This document shows, one piece after another, positions 1-9,171 of a DNA stretch of 64,000 bases. A model generated the notes under the pieces. It had not been told where the DNA came from. It was given only the letters and a program-made list of their open reading frames with translations, and ran no database searches. Each line of letters starts with the position of its first letter. Position 1 is the stretch's first letter. Origin of the DNA: Anaerolineae bacterium (GTDB lineage Bacteria; Chloroflexota; Anaerolineae; Aggregatilineales; J027); NCBI GenBank assembly GCA_019913005.1, contig JAIOHL010000258.1, positions 59,896-123,895 on the forward strand, read 5' to 3'. The position numbers were made by a program, and so were the translations under genes.

Positions 1-2877
1 GGCGAGATCCAACAGGCGAGGCGCTTCAGGATTTCTCGCATTTTGCAACCGCTCTTTCAGCAGAGCTACATTCTGGCGTTGTTCGTAGATCGCCGCTTCA
101 TCACGTTGTGGGTTTTGCAGAATGGCGTTGACTAATTCATCACCGACCTCCGCTCCCATCTTTGCCACCAACTCGCGGGCATATTCAGTTTGTTTGTCGA
201 GCGCCACGCGCATACCAAGACCAAATTCGGCATTATCTTCAAACAAGGAGTTAGACCACGCTGGCCCCCGGCCCTCACTATTGTGTGCCCAAGGCGTCGT
301 GGGGAGATTGCCACCATAGATGGAGGAGCAGCCCGTTGCGTTGGCAACTACGGTGCGATCCCCAAACAACTGACTAATCAGTTTGAGATAGGGGGTTTCA
401 CCACAGCCAGAGCAAGCACCGGAGAATTCAAACAAGGGCTGTTGAATTTGCTGTTGGCGGATGCTGGAGACCTTGATGAGTCGCCGATCCAGTTCGGGAA
501 TGGTCAGGAAGTAGTCCCAATTCTTGCGTTCTTGTTCAAGAATGGGCGGTTGTGCCCCCATATTTAGGGCTTTGAGGCCTGCTGCCGACTTGTTCTTGGC
601 TGGGCAGACATCCACGCAAATCTTACAACCCGTGCAGTCTTCGGGGGAGACCTGAATGTTATAGCTCATACCCGCAAATTCGTTGTCACGTGCGGGAACG
701 GCTTTAAACATTTCTGGTGCTGCACCGGCTGTTGCTGGGTCAAATACCTTAATGCGTATAACCGCATGTGGGCAAACCATCGCGCATTTACCACATTGAA
801 TGCAGACTTCTGGGTCCCACACTGGAATTTCTTGGGCCAGATTGCGTTTTTCAAATTGGCTTGTGCCGCTTGGGAACGTCCCGTCAATCGGCATAGCGCT
901 CACAGGAATATCATCACCACGACGGGCAATCATCGCCCCGATGACGTTTTGAACAAACTCTGGCGCCCCGACAGCTACGTTGCTCCGCAGGCCGATGCCA
1001 CTGGTGATCTTGTTGGGGATTTGCACCTCAAACAGATTTTCAAGCGTGCGATCCACCGCGGCGAGGTTCACTTCGACAACATACTCGCCCTTCTTGGCAT
1101 AGGTCTTTTCGATAGCATGTTTGATGGCTGCGATAGATTCATCACGGGGCAACACACCCGCCAGCGCGAAGAAACAGACCTGCATGACCGTGTTGATACG
1201 TCCCGGTAAGCCTGCTTCTTTGGCGACCTTGTTGGCGTCAATCACATACAGTTTGACACGCTTCTCGATCAGTTGGGTTTGCACCATCGTGGGCAGATGA
1301 TCCCAAATTTCGTCCGGCCCCCAATAGGTATTCAGCAGGAACGTTCCGCCCGGCAGCATATCGGTTAGGATGTCATACTGCTCCAAGAAGTTGGGGTGAT
1401 GGCAACCGATAAAGTTAGCCTTGCTGATAAGGTAAGTAGAGCGAATCGGGTTTGGCCCAAACCGCAGATGCGAGGTGGTCGTCGAACCAGATTTCTTGGA
1501 GTCGAGTACAAAATACCCCTGTGCATAAAAATCGGTATTTTCGCCGATAATCTTGATGGAGTTTTTGTTCGCGCCAACCGTACCGTCTGACCCCAAGCCA
1601 TAAAACAACGCTCGCACAACAGAATCGGGTTCAATCGAGAATTCTTTGTCGTAATCAAGGCTGGTGAAGGTCACATCATCATTGATCCCAACGGTGAAAT
1701 GATTCTTGGGCTTGGCCTGTTTGAGATTGTCAAAAACGGCCTTGACCATCGCTGGGGTGAACTCTTTCGAGGATAATCCATAACGCCCACCGACGATTTT
1801 GGGCATCGGGCCATTGACCCATTCTTCATGCAGGGCGTTTACACAGTCCAGATAGAGCGGTTCGCCCCCGCTACCGGGTTCTTTGGTGCGATCTAACACC
1901 GCAATGAATTTAACCGTCTTGGGCAGGGCTGCTACAAATCGCGGCATATCAAATGGGCGGTAGAGGCGCACTTTCAAAACGCCAACTTTTTCGCCCTTGG
2001 CTACCAGATAATCCACCGTTTCGTGAGTGGCTTCGGCACCCGACCCCATCAACACAATCACTCGTTCGGCGTCTGGCGCACCATGATAATCAAATAGGTG
2101 ATATTGGCGTCCGGTCAGCTTGGCAAATTTGTCCATCGCATCTTGCACGATGTCTGGGCAGTTATCATAGAAGCTATTGACCGTTTCACGCCCCTGAAAA
2201 TAGACATCCGGGTTGTGGGCCGTACCACGTACTACTGGTTTGTCGGGGGTGAGGGCGCGATCCCGGTGCTGGGTAATCAGTTCTTCATTAATCATCGCCT
2301 TCAAATCGTCATCACCCAGCAGTTCAATCTTGGCGATTTCGTGTGAAGTGCGGAAACCGTCAAAAAAGTGGAGGAACGGAATATGGGCGGTGAGTGTTGA
2401 GGCGTGGGCGATCAGTGCCATGTCATGCGCTTCTTGCACCGACGCGGAATTTAGCAGTGCCCACCCGGTCTGCCGTACCGCCATCACGTCACTGTGATCG
2501 CCAAAAATCGAAAGGGCCTGCGCCGCCAGCGAACGTGCTGCGATATGGAACACCGTTGCTGTTAATTCCCCCGCGATTTTGTACATATTTGGAATCATCA
2601 GAAGGAGACCTTGCGAGGCGGTAAATGTCGTCGCCAGCGCCCCGGCTTGTAACGCCCCGTGAATAGCTCCGGCTGCGCCCCCTTCGCTTTGCATTTCTAC
2701 AACCTGTGGAATCGTACACCACAGATTTGGCTGTTGATGAGCAGCCCATTCATCTACCCATTCACCCATTGCTGAGGAGGGGGTGATGGGATAAATTGCA
2801 ATTACTTCGCTTAACGCATAGGCTACGCGAGCAACTGCCTCATTCGCATCTAAAGTGCTGACCTGTCGTTCTGTCAT
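1..2877 (-). CDS. nifJ: Pyruvate:ferredoxin (flavodoxin) oxidoreductase, 5' part; 3' end lies outside the window
   Basis: Single-chain PFOR converts pyruvate + CoA to acetyl-CoA + CO2 with reduced ferredoxin, in the cytoplasm. I translated the minus strand from the ATG at 2877 and the frame stays open to base 1, giving the first 959 of about 1,170-1,200 residues. The N-terminal pyruvate-binding domain begins MTERQVSTLDANEAVARVAY and has the YPITPSS motif. The EKR-type linker is followed by two 4Fe-4S clusters of the ferredoxin-like domain (CIQCGKC near residue 690, CTGCKIC near 745). The start of the TPP-binding domain follows (GACAGCGETPY, then NATGCSS, about 820-860). The start is supported by AGGAG about 8 nt upstream. 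It lies on the opposite strand from the next gene and is probably monocistronic. Family assignment is near certain; the C-terminus cannot be judged here. Confidence 0.95.
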   Translation of the reverse strand, partial: MTERQVSTLDANEAVARVAYALSEVIAIYPITPSSAMGEWVDEWAAHQQPNLWCTIPQVVEMQSEGGAAGAIHGALQAGALATTFTASQGLLLMIPNMYKIAGELTATVFHIAARSLAAQALSIFGDHSDVMAVRQTGWALLNSASVQEAHDMALIAHASTLTAHIPFLHFFDGFRTSHEIAKIELLGDDDLKAMINEELITQHRDRALTPDKPVVRGTAHNPDVYFQGRETVNSFYDNCPDIVQDAMDKFAKLTGRQYHLFDYHGAPDAERVIVLMGSGAEATHETVDYLVAKGEKVGVLKVRLYRPFDMPRFVAALPKTVKFIAVLDRTKEPGSGGEPLYLDCVNALHEEWVNGPMPKIVGGRYGLSSKEFTPAMVKAVFDNLKQAKPKNHFTVGINDDVTFTSLDYDKEFSIEPDSVVRALFYGLGSDGTVGANKNSIKIIGENTDFYAQGYFVLDSKKSGSTTTSHLRFGPNPIRSTYLISKANFIGCHHPNFLEQYDILTDMLPGGTFLLNTYWGPDEIWDHLPTMVQTQLIEKRVKLYVIDANKVAKEAGLPGRINTVMQVCFFALAGVLPRDESIAAIKHAIEKTYAKKGEYVVEVNLAAVDRTLENLFEVQIPNKITSGIGLRSNVAVGAPEFVQNVIGAMIARRGDDIPVSAMPIDGTFPSGTSQFEKRNLAQEIPVWDPEVCIQCGKCAMVCPHAVIRIKVFDPATAGAAPEMFKAVPARDNEFAGMSYNIQVSPEDCTGCKICVDVCPAKNKSAAGLKALNMGAQPPILEQERKNWDYFLTIPELDRRLIKVSSIRQQQIQQPLFEFSGACSGCGETPYLKLISQLFGDRTVVANATGCSSIYGGNLPTTPWAHNSEGRGPAWSNSLFEDNAEFGLGMRVALDKQTEYARELVAKMGAEVGDELVNAILQNPQRDEAAIYEQRQNVALLKERLQNARNPEAPRLLDLA

Positions 2878-3022
2878 TCTTATTTACTCCTGAAATTGCC
2901 CCAGATTGGATTAAGGAGCGGCGCTAGAAGGTAGCATGACATGAAAGGGGACAGTGGGACAGTGTAGGGTGTCATCAAGATAGGGTACTATTTTGCGTTA
3001 TTCAGGAGACGACCTATATAAG

Positions 3023-3916
3023 ATGAAACTTTCATTTATTGTTCTGACCTATAAACGCGGTGATTTGCTGCAAAAGTGCCTTGACTCGATTTACCAGCAG
3101 GAAAATTTGCCGCGCCCCTACGAAATTATTGTGGTGGATAATGGAGGTGACGCGGTAATCCTCCCTCCATCTGATTCCTCTATTCAAATTCGCCTAGAGC
3201 GACCCACACAGAATTTGCGCGTGGTAGGGGGTCGAAATCGTGGCGTTGAGTTAGCTCAGGGGGAAATATTGGTGTTCATTGATGATGATGCTGTGTGGCA
3301 CGAGTTGAATGATGTCACACGGATTCTTCAATTAATGGATGCTAATCCGAAATATGGTGCTATTGCAATGCACAGCCTCCATCCGGGAACGGATCAACCC
3401 ATCATGGATGAATTTCCTCACCCTAATAAAACCGCTTTGCTTAATGCCAGCACCCCTACCGAAACCCCTTATTTTTATGGTTATGGTCATGCTTTGCGAG
3501 CCGATGTACTGAAAATCACGGGCGCTTATCCGGAAAGATTTGGGTCATACGCCGAGGAAGTGGATTTAAGTCTGCGGATTATCGAGGCTGGTTATACGAT
3601 TGTGTATGATCCGCAACTGGCGGTCTATCACCACAGATCGAATTTAGGGCGACCTGTGCAGGGTGAACATTTTTGGCGGGTCAATACCCTCAATAAATCA
3701 CGGGTGGCATGGCGTTTGCTGCCCATGCCCTATCCGCTCACAACAATCGCAGCGTGGAGCTTCCGAACCCTCTATAAAACTAAGAAACCCGGCATTGTTT
3801 GGAGTGTGTGGCGAGAGGTATGGCACGAGCGTAAATTATTGCGCCAAGAACGTACACCGATTCGCCGTGAGACGGTACGTTATCTAAAAAGCATTGGGGC
3901 ACGCCTGTTATATTAG
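3023..3916 (+). CDS. Family 2 glycosyltransferase (rhamnosyltransferase-like)
   Basis: Inverting GT-A glycosyltransferase that would move a sugar from a nucleotide donor to a cell-surface glycan or lipid at the inner face of the membrane. The N-terminus MKLSFIVLTYKRGD is the classic GT2 entry strand, followed by EIIVVDNGG and the metal-binding DDD-type motif (VFIDDDAVW, near residue 88). Later YGYGHALRADV, the acidic YAEEVDLSLRI and VYHHRSN match the ED(x)DLxxR region and histidine-rich tail of rhamnosyltransferase-like GT2 enzymes. The frame extends upstream to a TTG at 2993, but the family N-terminus begins at the ATG at 3023; AGGAG lies 14 nt before it, a rather long gap. No membrane segment. 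The acceptor is unknown, and no polysaccharide operon surrounds it. Confidence 0.85.
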   Translation: MKLSFIVLTYKRGDLLQKCLDSIYQQENLPRPYEIIVVDNGGDAVILPPSDSSIQIRLERPTQNLRVVGGRNRGVELAQGEILVFIDDDAVWHELNDVTRILQLMDANPKYGAIAMHSLHPGTDQPIMDEFPHPNKTALLNASTPTETPYFYGYGHALRADVLKITGAYPERFGSYAEEVDLSLRIIEAGYTIVYDPQLAVYHHRSNLGRPVQGEHFWRVNTLNKSRVAWRLLPMPYPLTTIAAWSFRTLYKTKKPGIVWSVWREVWHERKLLRQERTPIRRETVRYLKSIGARLLY

Positions 3917-3984
3917 TTGTCCCTATCTGCGCTATACTGAAACCCTAGATAATTTTTTGAAATTTTTCTAAAGAGGATGGGTTT

Positions 3985-5223
3985 ATGTCATCTTTACAAC
4001 CACAACGCACGATTGATGAACTTAAAGAACTTCGGGCGCTGACCGGCGATGCCGATGGAGCACAGCGAGTCGCGTGGACGGATACATGGGCGACGGCCCG
4101 TGCATGGATGAAAGAAAAATTGGCGGGTTTACCAGTTGAATACGAAATAGATGAGGCCGGGAATGTTTGGGTAACGCTGCGCGGCAAATCAGATCGTGAG
4201 ATGCTTATCGGCGGACATATGGATTCTGTCCCCAATGGTGGCTGGCTCGATGGGTGCTTAAATGTGATGGCAGGTTTGGAAGTGCTGCGCCGTATCGCCT
4301 CCGAAGGTATACCGCCTGTCACCGTCCGTTTGGTAGATTGGGCCGATGAAGAAGGCGCACGTTTTGGGCGTAGTCTATTTGGTTCTAGCGCCTGTTCCGG
4401 CACAATGAACCCTGATGATTTGCGCGGCCTCGTAGATAAACAGGGCATCAAGTTAGTGGATGCTATCGCCAATTTTGGCGTCAATCTGGATACCGCCAAG
4501 CAGTCACACAAGCAGTTAAAAAACGCGGCGGCCTATCTCGAACTCCATATTGAACAAGGCCCAGTTTTGGAAAGTAAGAATTTGCCATTGGGGGTGGTCT
4601 TGGGGACATTCGGCGTTGAGCGTCATGCCATTCGCTTTATCGGACAATCGGCCCACGCAGGTTCGACTCCCATGAATCAACGTCGGGACGCATTTGGGGC
4701 CGCCGCCAAACTCGGCCTCGAAATCCGTGAAATCGCCAAACGGAATGGTGGGGTTTGCACCGTTGGCAGTGTCGTTACCAAACCCGGTATCGTGACGGCT
4801 GTCGTGGGGCAGTGCGACATCACGCTCGATCAGCGCCATATGGATGCGGCGGCGTTGGCCCGGATGTTGCAAGAAGCCAAAGACGCCAGCGAACGTTTTG
4901 CCAAAGAAGAAAACGTTAGCGTGGAATGGAATCGTATCTGGCAAATTCATCCGATTCTGTTTAATCCCGACCTGATTGAACTATGTGATGAGTCCATCCG
5001 TGAAACGTGCGGGGTGGTACATCGTCTCCCCAGCGGCCCTTTGCATGACGCGGCGGAGGTGGCGCGGGCCGGGGTTCCGACCATTATGCTGTTTGTGCAA
5101 AGCCTGCGCGGTCTGTCGCACGCCAAAGAAGAAGATACTAAAGAGGAACATTTGGCATTATGCGTCGAGGCGTTAGATCGTTTGGCGTCCAAGACGATGA
5201 AGTGGATTCAATCCAAAAACTAG
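3985..5223 (+). CDS. M20-family N-carbamoyl-L-amino-acid hydrolase / ureidopropionase-type amidohydrolase
   Basis: Cytoplasmic di-metal amidase of the hydantoinase/carbamoylase group (AmaB/HyuC, beta-ureidopropionase, allantoate amidohydrolase). These cleave N-carbamoyl groups from amino acids or related ureides. Visible motifs: GGHMDSVPNGGWLDG (first metal His and Asp), the WADEEGARFG metal/catalytic Glu pair, YLELHIEQGPVLE, the dimerisation-domain QSAHAGSTPM and GPLHDAAE with the last metal His. Length (412 residues) is normal for the family. The start ATG at 3985 has AAAGAGGA upstream. The substrate cannot be told from sequence. A polyamine-type operon begins 160 bases downstream, so a role in nitrogen salvage together with that operon is possible, but an intervening hairpin suggests separate transcription. 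Confidence 0.88.
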   Translation: MSSLQPQRTIDELKELRALTGDADGAQRVAWTDTWATARAWMKEKLAGLPVEYEIDEAGNVWVTLRGKSDREMLIGGHMDSVPNGGWLDGCLNVMAGLEVLRRIASEGIPPVTVRLVDWADEEGARFGRSLFGSSACSGTMNPDDLRGLVDKQGIKLVDAIANFGVNLDTAKQSHKQLKNAAAYLELHIEQGPVLESKNLPLGVVLGTFGVERHAIRFIGQSAHAGSTPMNQRRDAFGAAAKLGLEIREIAKRNGGVCTVGSVVTKPGIVTAVVGQCDITLDQRHMDAAALARMLQEAKDASERFAKEENVSVEWNRIWQIHPILFNPDLIELCDESIRETCGVVHRLPSGPLHDAAEVARAGVPTIMLFVQSLRGLSHAKEEDTKEEHLALCVEALDRLASKTMKWIQSKN

Positions 5224-5240
5224 CATGGCGAATTCGGTAT

Positions 5241-5264
5241 GAGGCAGGTTTATTCGCCTGCCTC
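5241..5264 (+). terminator. Hairpin after the carbamoylase gene
   Basis: Perfect 8-bp stem GAGGCAGG / CCTGCCTC around an 8-nt loop, 18 bases after the stop codon. No T-run follows, so it may act as a 3' stabiliser or weak terminator. The rest of 5265-5383 holds no gene and no clear promoter. Confidence 0.5.
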
Positions 5265-5383
5265 TAGCTATCACAGCAAGGGAAATTTGCAATTTTTGTA
5301 GGATTCGTTTAAATATTTATTACCCATTATCTTAAGGCGCTACGTGAAAGGAGCAAGACGCGACATTTGTTGCGTCAAAATAT

Positions 5384-6565
5384 ATGAAAAAGAGATTTTT
5401 TTGGCTTTTAGTAGTGGTTTTGCTGGCATCGTTGCCATTAGGAACCGTTTACAGCGGTAATAAAGTCCCCTCCAATCAATTCTCCAACCGCCAAGATGCT
5501 GAAGGCGAAGTCTCGATTGTGGCATGGGCAGGTTACATTGAAAGTGGTGAAACTGATCCTGCCTATGACTGGGTGACAGAATTTGAAGCCGCCACTGGTT
5601 GCAGTGTCAAAGTCAAAGTCGCGGCTACCTCCGATGAAATGGTCGCCTTGATGAACGAAGGCGGCTTTGATCTCGTGACCGCCTCTGGTGATGCCAGCCT
5701 ACGTTTGGTGGCGGGTAATCGTGTTCAGGAAGTGGACATCACGCGCATCCCAAGCTGGGACACCATTGATGACCGCCTCAAGGAAGCCCCTTGGCATTTT
5801 GTAGATGGCAAACACTACGGTGTGCCCTATCAATGGGGTGCCAATGTCCTGATGTACAATACCGAGGTTTTCCCGGAACCCCCCACCAGTTGGAATGTCG
5901 TTTTTGAAGAGATGGAACTCCCCGATGGCGATTCCAATGCGGGGCGTGTCGAAGCCTATGACGGCCCAATCTACATTGCTGACGCCGCCCTCTACTTAAT
6001 GGTCCATAATCCTGATTTGGGAATTACCGACCCCTACTCACTGGATCGTGATCAATTTAATGCCGCGCTAGATTTGCTGCGTCAACAGCACGAACTCGTC
6101 TTCCGTTATTGGCATGACGTGGTCATTCAAATGGACGACTTCACCAATGAAGGTGTGGTGGCCTCTAGCTCTTGGCCGTTCCAAGTGAATCTTCTCAAAG
6201 CGGGTGGCGCACCGATTGACAGTGTTGTTCCCGAAGAAGGGGCGACGGGCTGGGCGGATACGACTATGATGGCGAGTGATGCTCCCCATCCCAATTGCGC
6301 CTACCTGTGGTTGGAGCACTCGCTCAATCCCAAACTGCAAGGCGATCTGGCAGCTTGGTTCGGTTCAGTGCCTGCCGTACCTGCTGCCTGCGAAGGCAAT
6401 GAACTGTTAGGCGAAGATGGCTGCACCATCAACGGTTTCGAGAACTTCGACAAGATTTATTTCTGGCGCACCCCCACCGAAGATTGCGGGGATGATCGCG
6501 GTGAGGTCTGTGTTCCCTACTATGAATGGGTCACCAATTATATCGGGGTATTGGGTGGTCGTTAA
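5384..6565 (+). CDS. Polyamine-type ABC transporter substrate-binding protein (YdcS/PotD-like)
   Basis: Extracytoplasmic solute receptor of the spermidine/putrescine family (type-2 periplasmic-binding fold), delivering ligand to the PotABC-like genes downstream. The N-terminus MKKRFFWLLVVVLLASLPLG is a signal sequence with no lipobox cysteine. The mature part opens with VSIVAWAGYIESG, typical of PotD/YdcS, and contains FDLVTASGDASLRLV and YGVPYQWGANVLMYN, the conserved hinge and ligand region. It is the first gene of an operon with an aldehyde dehydrogenase and three transporter genes, and a terminator-like hairpin follows directly, which would make it the most abundant product. Putrescine is the likely ligand because gamma-aminobutyraldehyde dehydrogenase is encoded next. 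The exact polyamine or amine is inference. Confidence 0.88.
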   Translation: MKKRFFWLLVVVLLASLPLGTVYSGNKVPSNQFSNRQDAEGEVSIVAWAGYIESGETDPAYDWVTEFEAATGCSVKVKVAATSDEMVALMNEGGFDLVTASGDASLRLVAGNRVQEVDITRIPSWDTIDDRLKEAPWHFVDGKHYGVPYQWGANVLMYNTEVFPEPPTSWNVVFEEMELPDGDSNAGRVEAYDGPIYIADAALYLMVHNPDLGITDPYSLDRDQFNAALDLLRQQHELVFRYWHDVVIQMDDFTNEGVVASSSWPFQVNLLKAGGAPIDSVVPEEGATGWADTTMMASDAPHPNCAYLWLEHSLNPKLQGDLAAWFGSVPAVPAACEGNELLGEDGCTINGFENFDKIYFWRTPTEDCGDDRGEVCVPYYEWVTNYIGVLGGR

Positions 6566-6589
6566 ACCCTCCATCGTCTGAATTTAGTT

Positions 6590-6632
6590 AATAGGGACGC
6601 CTGCAAAATCATCGCATGGTGTCCCTATTTTT
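6590..6632 (+). terminator. Intra-operon attenuator hairpin after the binding-protein gene
   Basis: AATAGGGAC (6590-6598) pairs with GTCCCTATT (6621-6629), a 9-bp stem followed by a T-run to 6632. It has the form of an intrinsic terminator but sits inside an otherwise continuous operon. Partial read-through would give high binding-protein and low downstream expression. Confidence 0.75.
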
Positions 6633-6660
6633 AAGTGCAACCATTTAAAGGATTTTTGAG

Positions 6661-8106
6661 ATGCAAAAACATAAACTCTGGATTAATGGTCAGTGGGTAG
6701 ATGGCAGCGGCGGGACGATGCCCATTGAAGACCCGGCGACGGGCAACAAAATCGCCGAAGTGGTAGATGCCAATCGCGCCGATGTAGATCGTGCGGTCAA
6801 AGCCGCCCATCAAGCCTTTTATGATGGCCGCTGGTCAAAGAAGACCCCCGCCGAACGTTCCTATGCCCTATGGAAACTGGCGGATTTATTGCAAGACCAT
6901 ATCGAAGAATTTGCGCGGGTCGAATCCGAAAACACGGGCAAGCCCTATGCGATGGTTAGCTTGGGTGGTGATTTGCCCTTTGCGATTGATAACCTGCGCT
7001 TTTTTGCCGCCGCTGCTCGTGACACACACGGCAATCATGCGGGGGAATATATGAGCGGCCTGACCTCCATTTTCCGCCGCGAACCCGTCGGTGTGGTCGG
7101 CCAAATTGCCCCTTGGAATTATCCGGTCATGATGGCGGTGTGGAAGATTGGCCCTGCACTGGCGGCTGGTTGCACGATTGTTCTGAAACCTGCCCCCGGT
7201 ACACCGTTGACCACTTTGATGTTAGGCGAATTAATTGCCGAAGCGGGTATTCCCGACGGTGTGGTCAATATTGTCTCTGGTGGCAACGATACCGGGCAGG
7301 CGATTGTTGAACATCCCGATATTCGTATGGTGAGCCTCACTGGGTCAACCGCAACAGGCAAAAAGATTATGCGTACCGCCGCCGATACCCTTAAGCGGGT
7401 TCATTTGGAATTAGGGGGCAAAGCGCCGTTTATCGTGTTTGATGACGCCGATGTGGAAACCGTCGCCGCCATTGCCTCTATGACTGCGACTATCAACACT
7501 GGGCAAGACTGCACTGCTGCCACCCGCCTCTATGTCGAATCCAGCCGGGTTGAGCAGGTGAAAGAAGCGGTGGTCGAAGCGATGCGGGGCGTCAAAGTGG
7601 GCCTGCCCTTTGAGGACGGTGTGCAGATGGGGCCGCTCATTTCGGGTGTACAGCGCGAACGGGTTATAGGCTATGTAGATCGGGCGCGGGCCAATGGTGC
7701 CAAAGTGTTGTTGGGTGGGGCTGTTCCGAAAGATGCGCCGGGAAGTGGCTATTATTATGCGCCAACCGTCATCAGCGACGCCGATCAAAAATCTGAAATC
7801 ATCCAAAGTGAAGTATTTGGGCCAGTGCTGACCGTCAATACTTTTAGGACTGAAGAAGAAGCGCTCTATTTGGGCAATGATGTGCTATATGGCTTGGCTG
7901 CGTCAGTTTGGACACGCGATATTGGTCGAGCTATGCGCCTATCCCGTGATTTGGAGTTTGGCACGGTTTGGATTAACGACCATATTCCGCTAACGTCTGA
8001 AACCCCACACGGCGGTTTCAAGCAGTCTGGTTTTGGGAAAGACCTCTCGGCTGAAGCAGTGGGCGACTATCAGATTACCAAGCATGTCATGATTAAGAAC
8101 GCCTAA
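6661..8106 (+). CDS. patD: Gamma-aminobutyraldehyde dehydrogenase (PatD/YdcW-like)
   Basis: NAD-dependent aldehyde dehydrogenase predicted to oxidise 4-aminobutanal, made from putrescine, to GABA in the cytoplasm. The 481-residue length is standard. Landmarks: APWNYP (NAD site), SLTGSTATGK (Rossmann glycine motif), LELGGKAP with the general-base Glu, GQDCTAATR with the catalytic Cys, and EVFGPV near the C-terminus. The N-terminus (HKLWINGQWVDG) and overall sequence recall E. coli YdcW, and it sits in a polyamine transport operon exactly as ydcW sits with ydcSTUV. AAGGA lies about 9 nt before the ATG. A betaine-aldehyde dehydrogenase is the main alternative, since the two groups are close. No putrescine aminotransferase is seen in the window. 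Confidence 0.85.
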   Translation: MQKHKLWINGQWVDGSGGTMPIEDPATGNKIAEVVDANRADVDRAVKAAHQAFYDGRWSKKTPAERSYALWKLADLLQDHIEEFARVESENTGKPYAMVSLGGDLPFAIDNLRFFAAAARDTHGNHAGEYMSGLTSIFRREPVGVVGQIAPWNYPVMMAVWKIGPALAAGCTIVLKPAPGTPLTTLMLGELIAEAGIPDGVVNIVSGGNDTGQAIVEHPDIRMVSLTGSTATGKKIMRTAADTLKRVHLELGGKAPFIVFDDADVETVAAIASMTATINTGQDCTAATRLYVESSRVEQVKEAVVEAMRGVKVGLPFEDGVQMGPLISGVQRERVIGYVDRARANGAKVLLGGAVPKDAPGSGYYYAPTVISDADQKSEIIQSEVFGPVLTVNTFRTEEEALYLGNDVLYGLAASVWTRDIGRAMRLSRDLEFGTVWINDHIPLTSETPHGGFKQSGFGKDLSAEAVGDYQITKHVMIKNA

Positions 8107-8124
8107 CCGGAACGAGAGTGCTTT

Positions 8125-9168
8125 ATGACAGAAAGTGATCCCCGGCAGGTTGCCATTCGATTTACCGATGTAGCCCGCCATTTTGGGAATGTGAAAGCGG
8201 TAGATCACGTCTCGCTGGATATCTATGATGGTGAATTCTTTTCCCTGCTCGGCCCGTCTGGGTCAGGGAAAACGACTTGCCTGCGGATGATTGCGGGTTT
8301 TGAATCGCCTTCATCCGGCAGCATCCAGCTATACGGTGAAGAAGTCTCCAAGATGCCGCCCTATGAGCGCGATGTCAACACGGTTTTCCAAGATTATGCG
8401 CTATTCCCGCATATGAATGTCCAGAAGAATATCGCCTATGGGTTGATGGTCAAACGAGTGCCGCGCAAAGAACGCGAACGGCGCGTCAACGAAATATTAG
8501 ATATGGTGCAGCTAACCACGCTAGGCAAGCGTAAACCCTCGCAGCTTTCCGGTGGTCAGCGTCAGCGGGTGGCGTTGGCGCGGGCATTGGTCAATCATCC
8601 CCGTGTACTGCTGCTGGATGAGCCATTGGGGGCGCTTGATCTCAAACTCCGCCAGCAGATGCAAATTGAACTCAAGGCCATTCAGCAGCGGGTCGGCATC
8701 ACATTTATATATGTGACCCACGACCAAGAAGAAGCCCTGACCATGAGTGATCGTTTGGCGGTGTTTAATCACGGCAAGATTGAACAAGTGGGCACGCCTG
8801 CCGAAGTCTATGAACGCCCTGCCACCAGTTTTGTCGCTAGTTTCGTCGGGGTCTCGAATTTTGTCGAGTCGGATCAGGCCTTTAAGATTACGGGCGAAGG
8901 CAAATCTTTTACCCTCCGACCCGAAAAAATCCGCCTGACCACGCCCGATAGCGCTACCCCCGGCGATTGTTATGGACTGAATGGCACAATTCGGGATGTG
9001 ATCTATTTGGGAATGTATACCCGCTATCTGGTGGATACCGAAGCAGGCATAGATTTGACGGTGGTAGTGCAGAATTTGGAATCTACCTCATCGGATGTGT
9101 TCGCCGCACGGAAACGCCCCGTTAAGGTGCTATGGCAAAAAGTGCATAATCGGGTTGTGGAGGAATAG
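8125..9168 (+). CDS. potA: Polyamine ABC transporter ATP-binding protein
   Basis: ATPase subunit of the polyamine-type importer. Walker A GPSGSGKTT (43-51), Q-loop Gln 89, signature LSGGQ (141-145), Walker B VLLLDE (161-166, catalytic Glu 166) and switch His 199 are all intact. The C-terminal ~110 residues form a TOBE-type regulatory domain (LRPEKIRL), as in PotA and MalK-type proteins. Length 347 is typical. It starts 18 bases after patD and stops 3 bases before the first permease, so translation is probably coupled. The domain alone would also fit ferric iron or thiosulfate importers; the operon context points to polyamines. Confidence 0.93.
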   Translation: MTESDPRQVAIRFTDVARHFGNVKAVDHVSLDIYDGEFFSLLGPSGSGKTTCLRMIAGFESPSSGSIQLYGEEVSKMPPYERDVNTVFQDYALFPHMNVQKNIAYGLMVKRVPRKERERRVNEILDMVQLTTLGKRKPSQLSGGQRQRVALARALVNHPRVLLLDEPLGALDLKLRQQMQIELKAIQQRVGITFIYVTHDQEEALTMSDRLAVFNHGKIEQVGTPAEVYERPATSFVASFVGVSNFVESDQAFKITGEGKSFTLRPEKIRLTTPDSATPGDCYGLNGTIRDVIYLGMYTRYLVDTEAGIDLTVVVQNLESTSSDVFAARKRPVKVLWQKVHNRVVEE

Positions 9169-9171
9169 GCC

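Noticed and set aside
2993..3022. TTG at 2993 as the glycosyltransferase start
   Set aside because: It adds ten residues not expected in GT2 enzymes and has no ribosome site before it; the ATG at 3023 begins at the conserved first strand.
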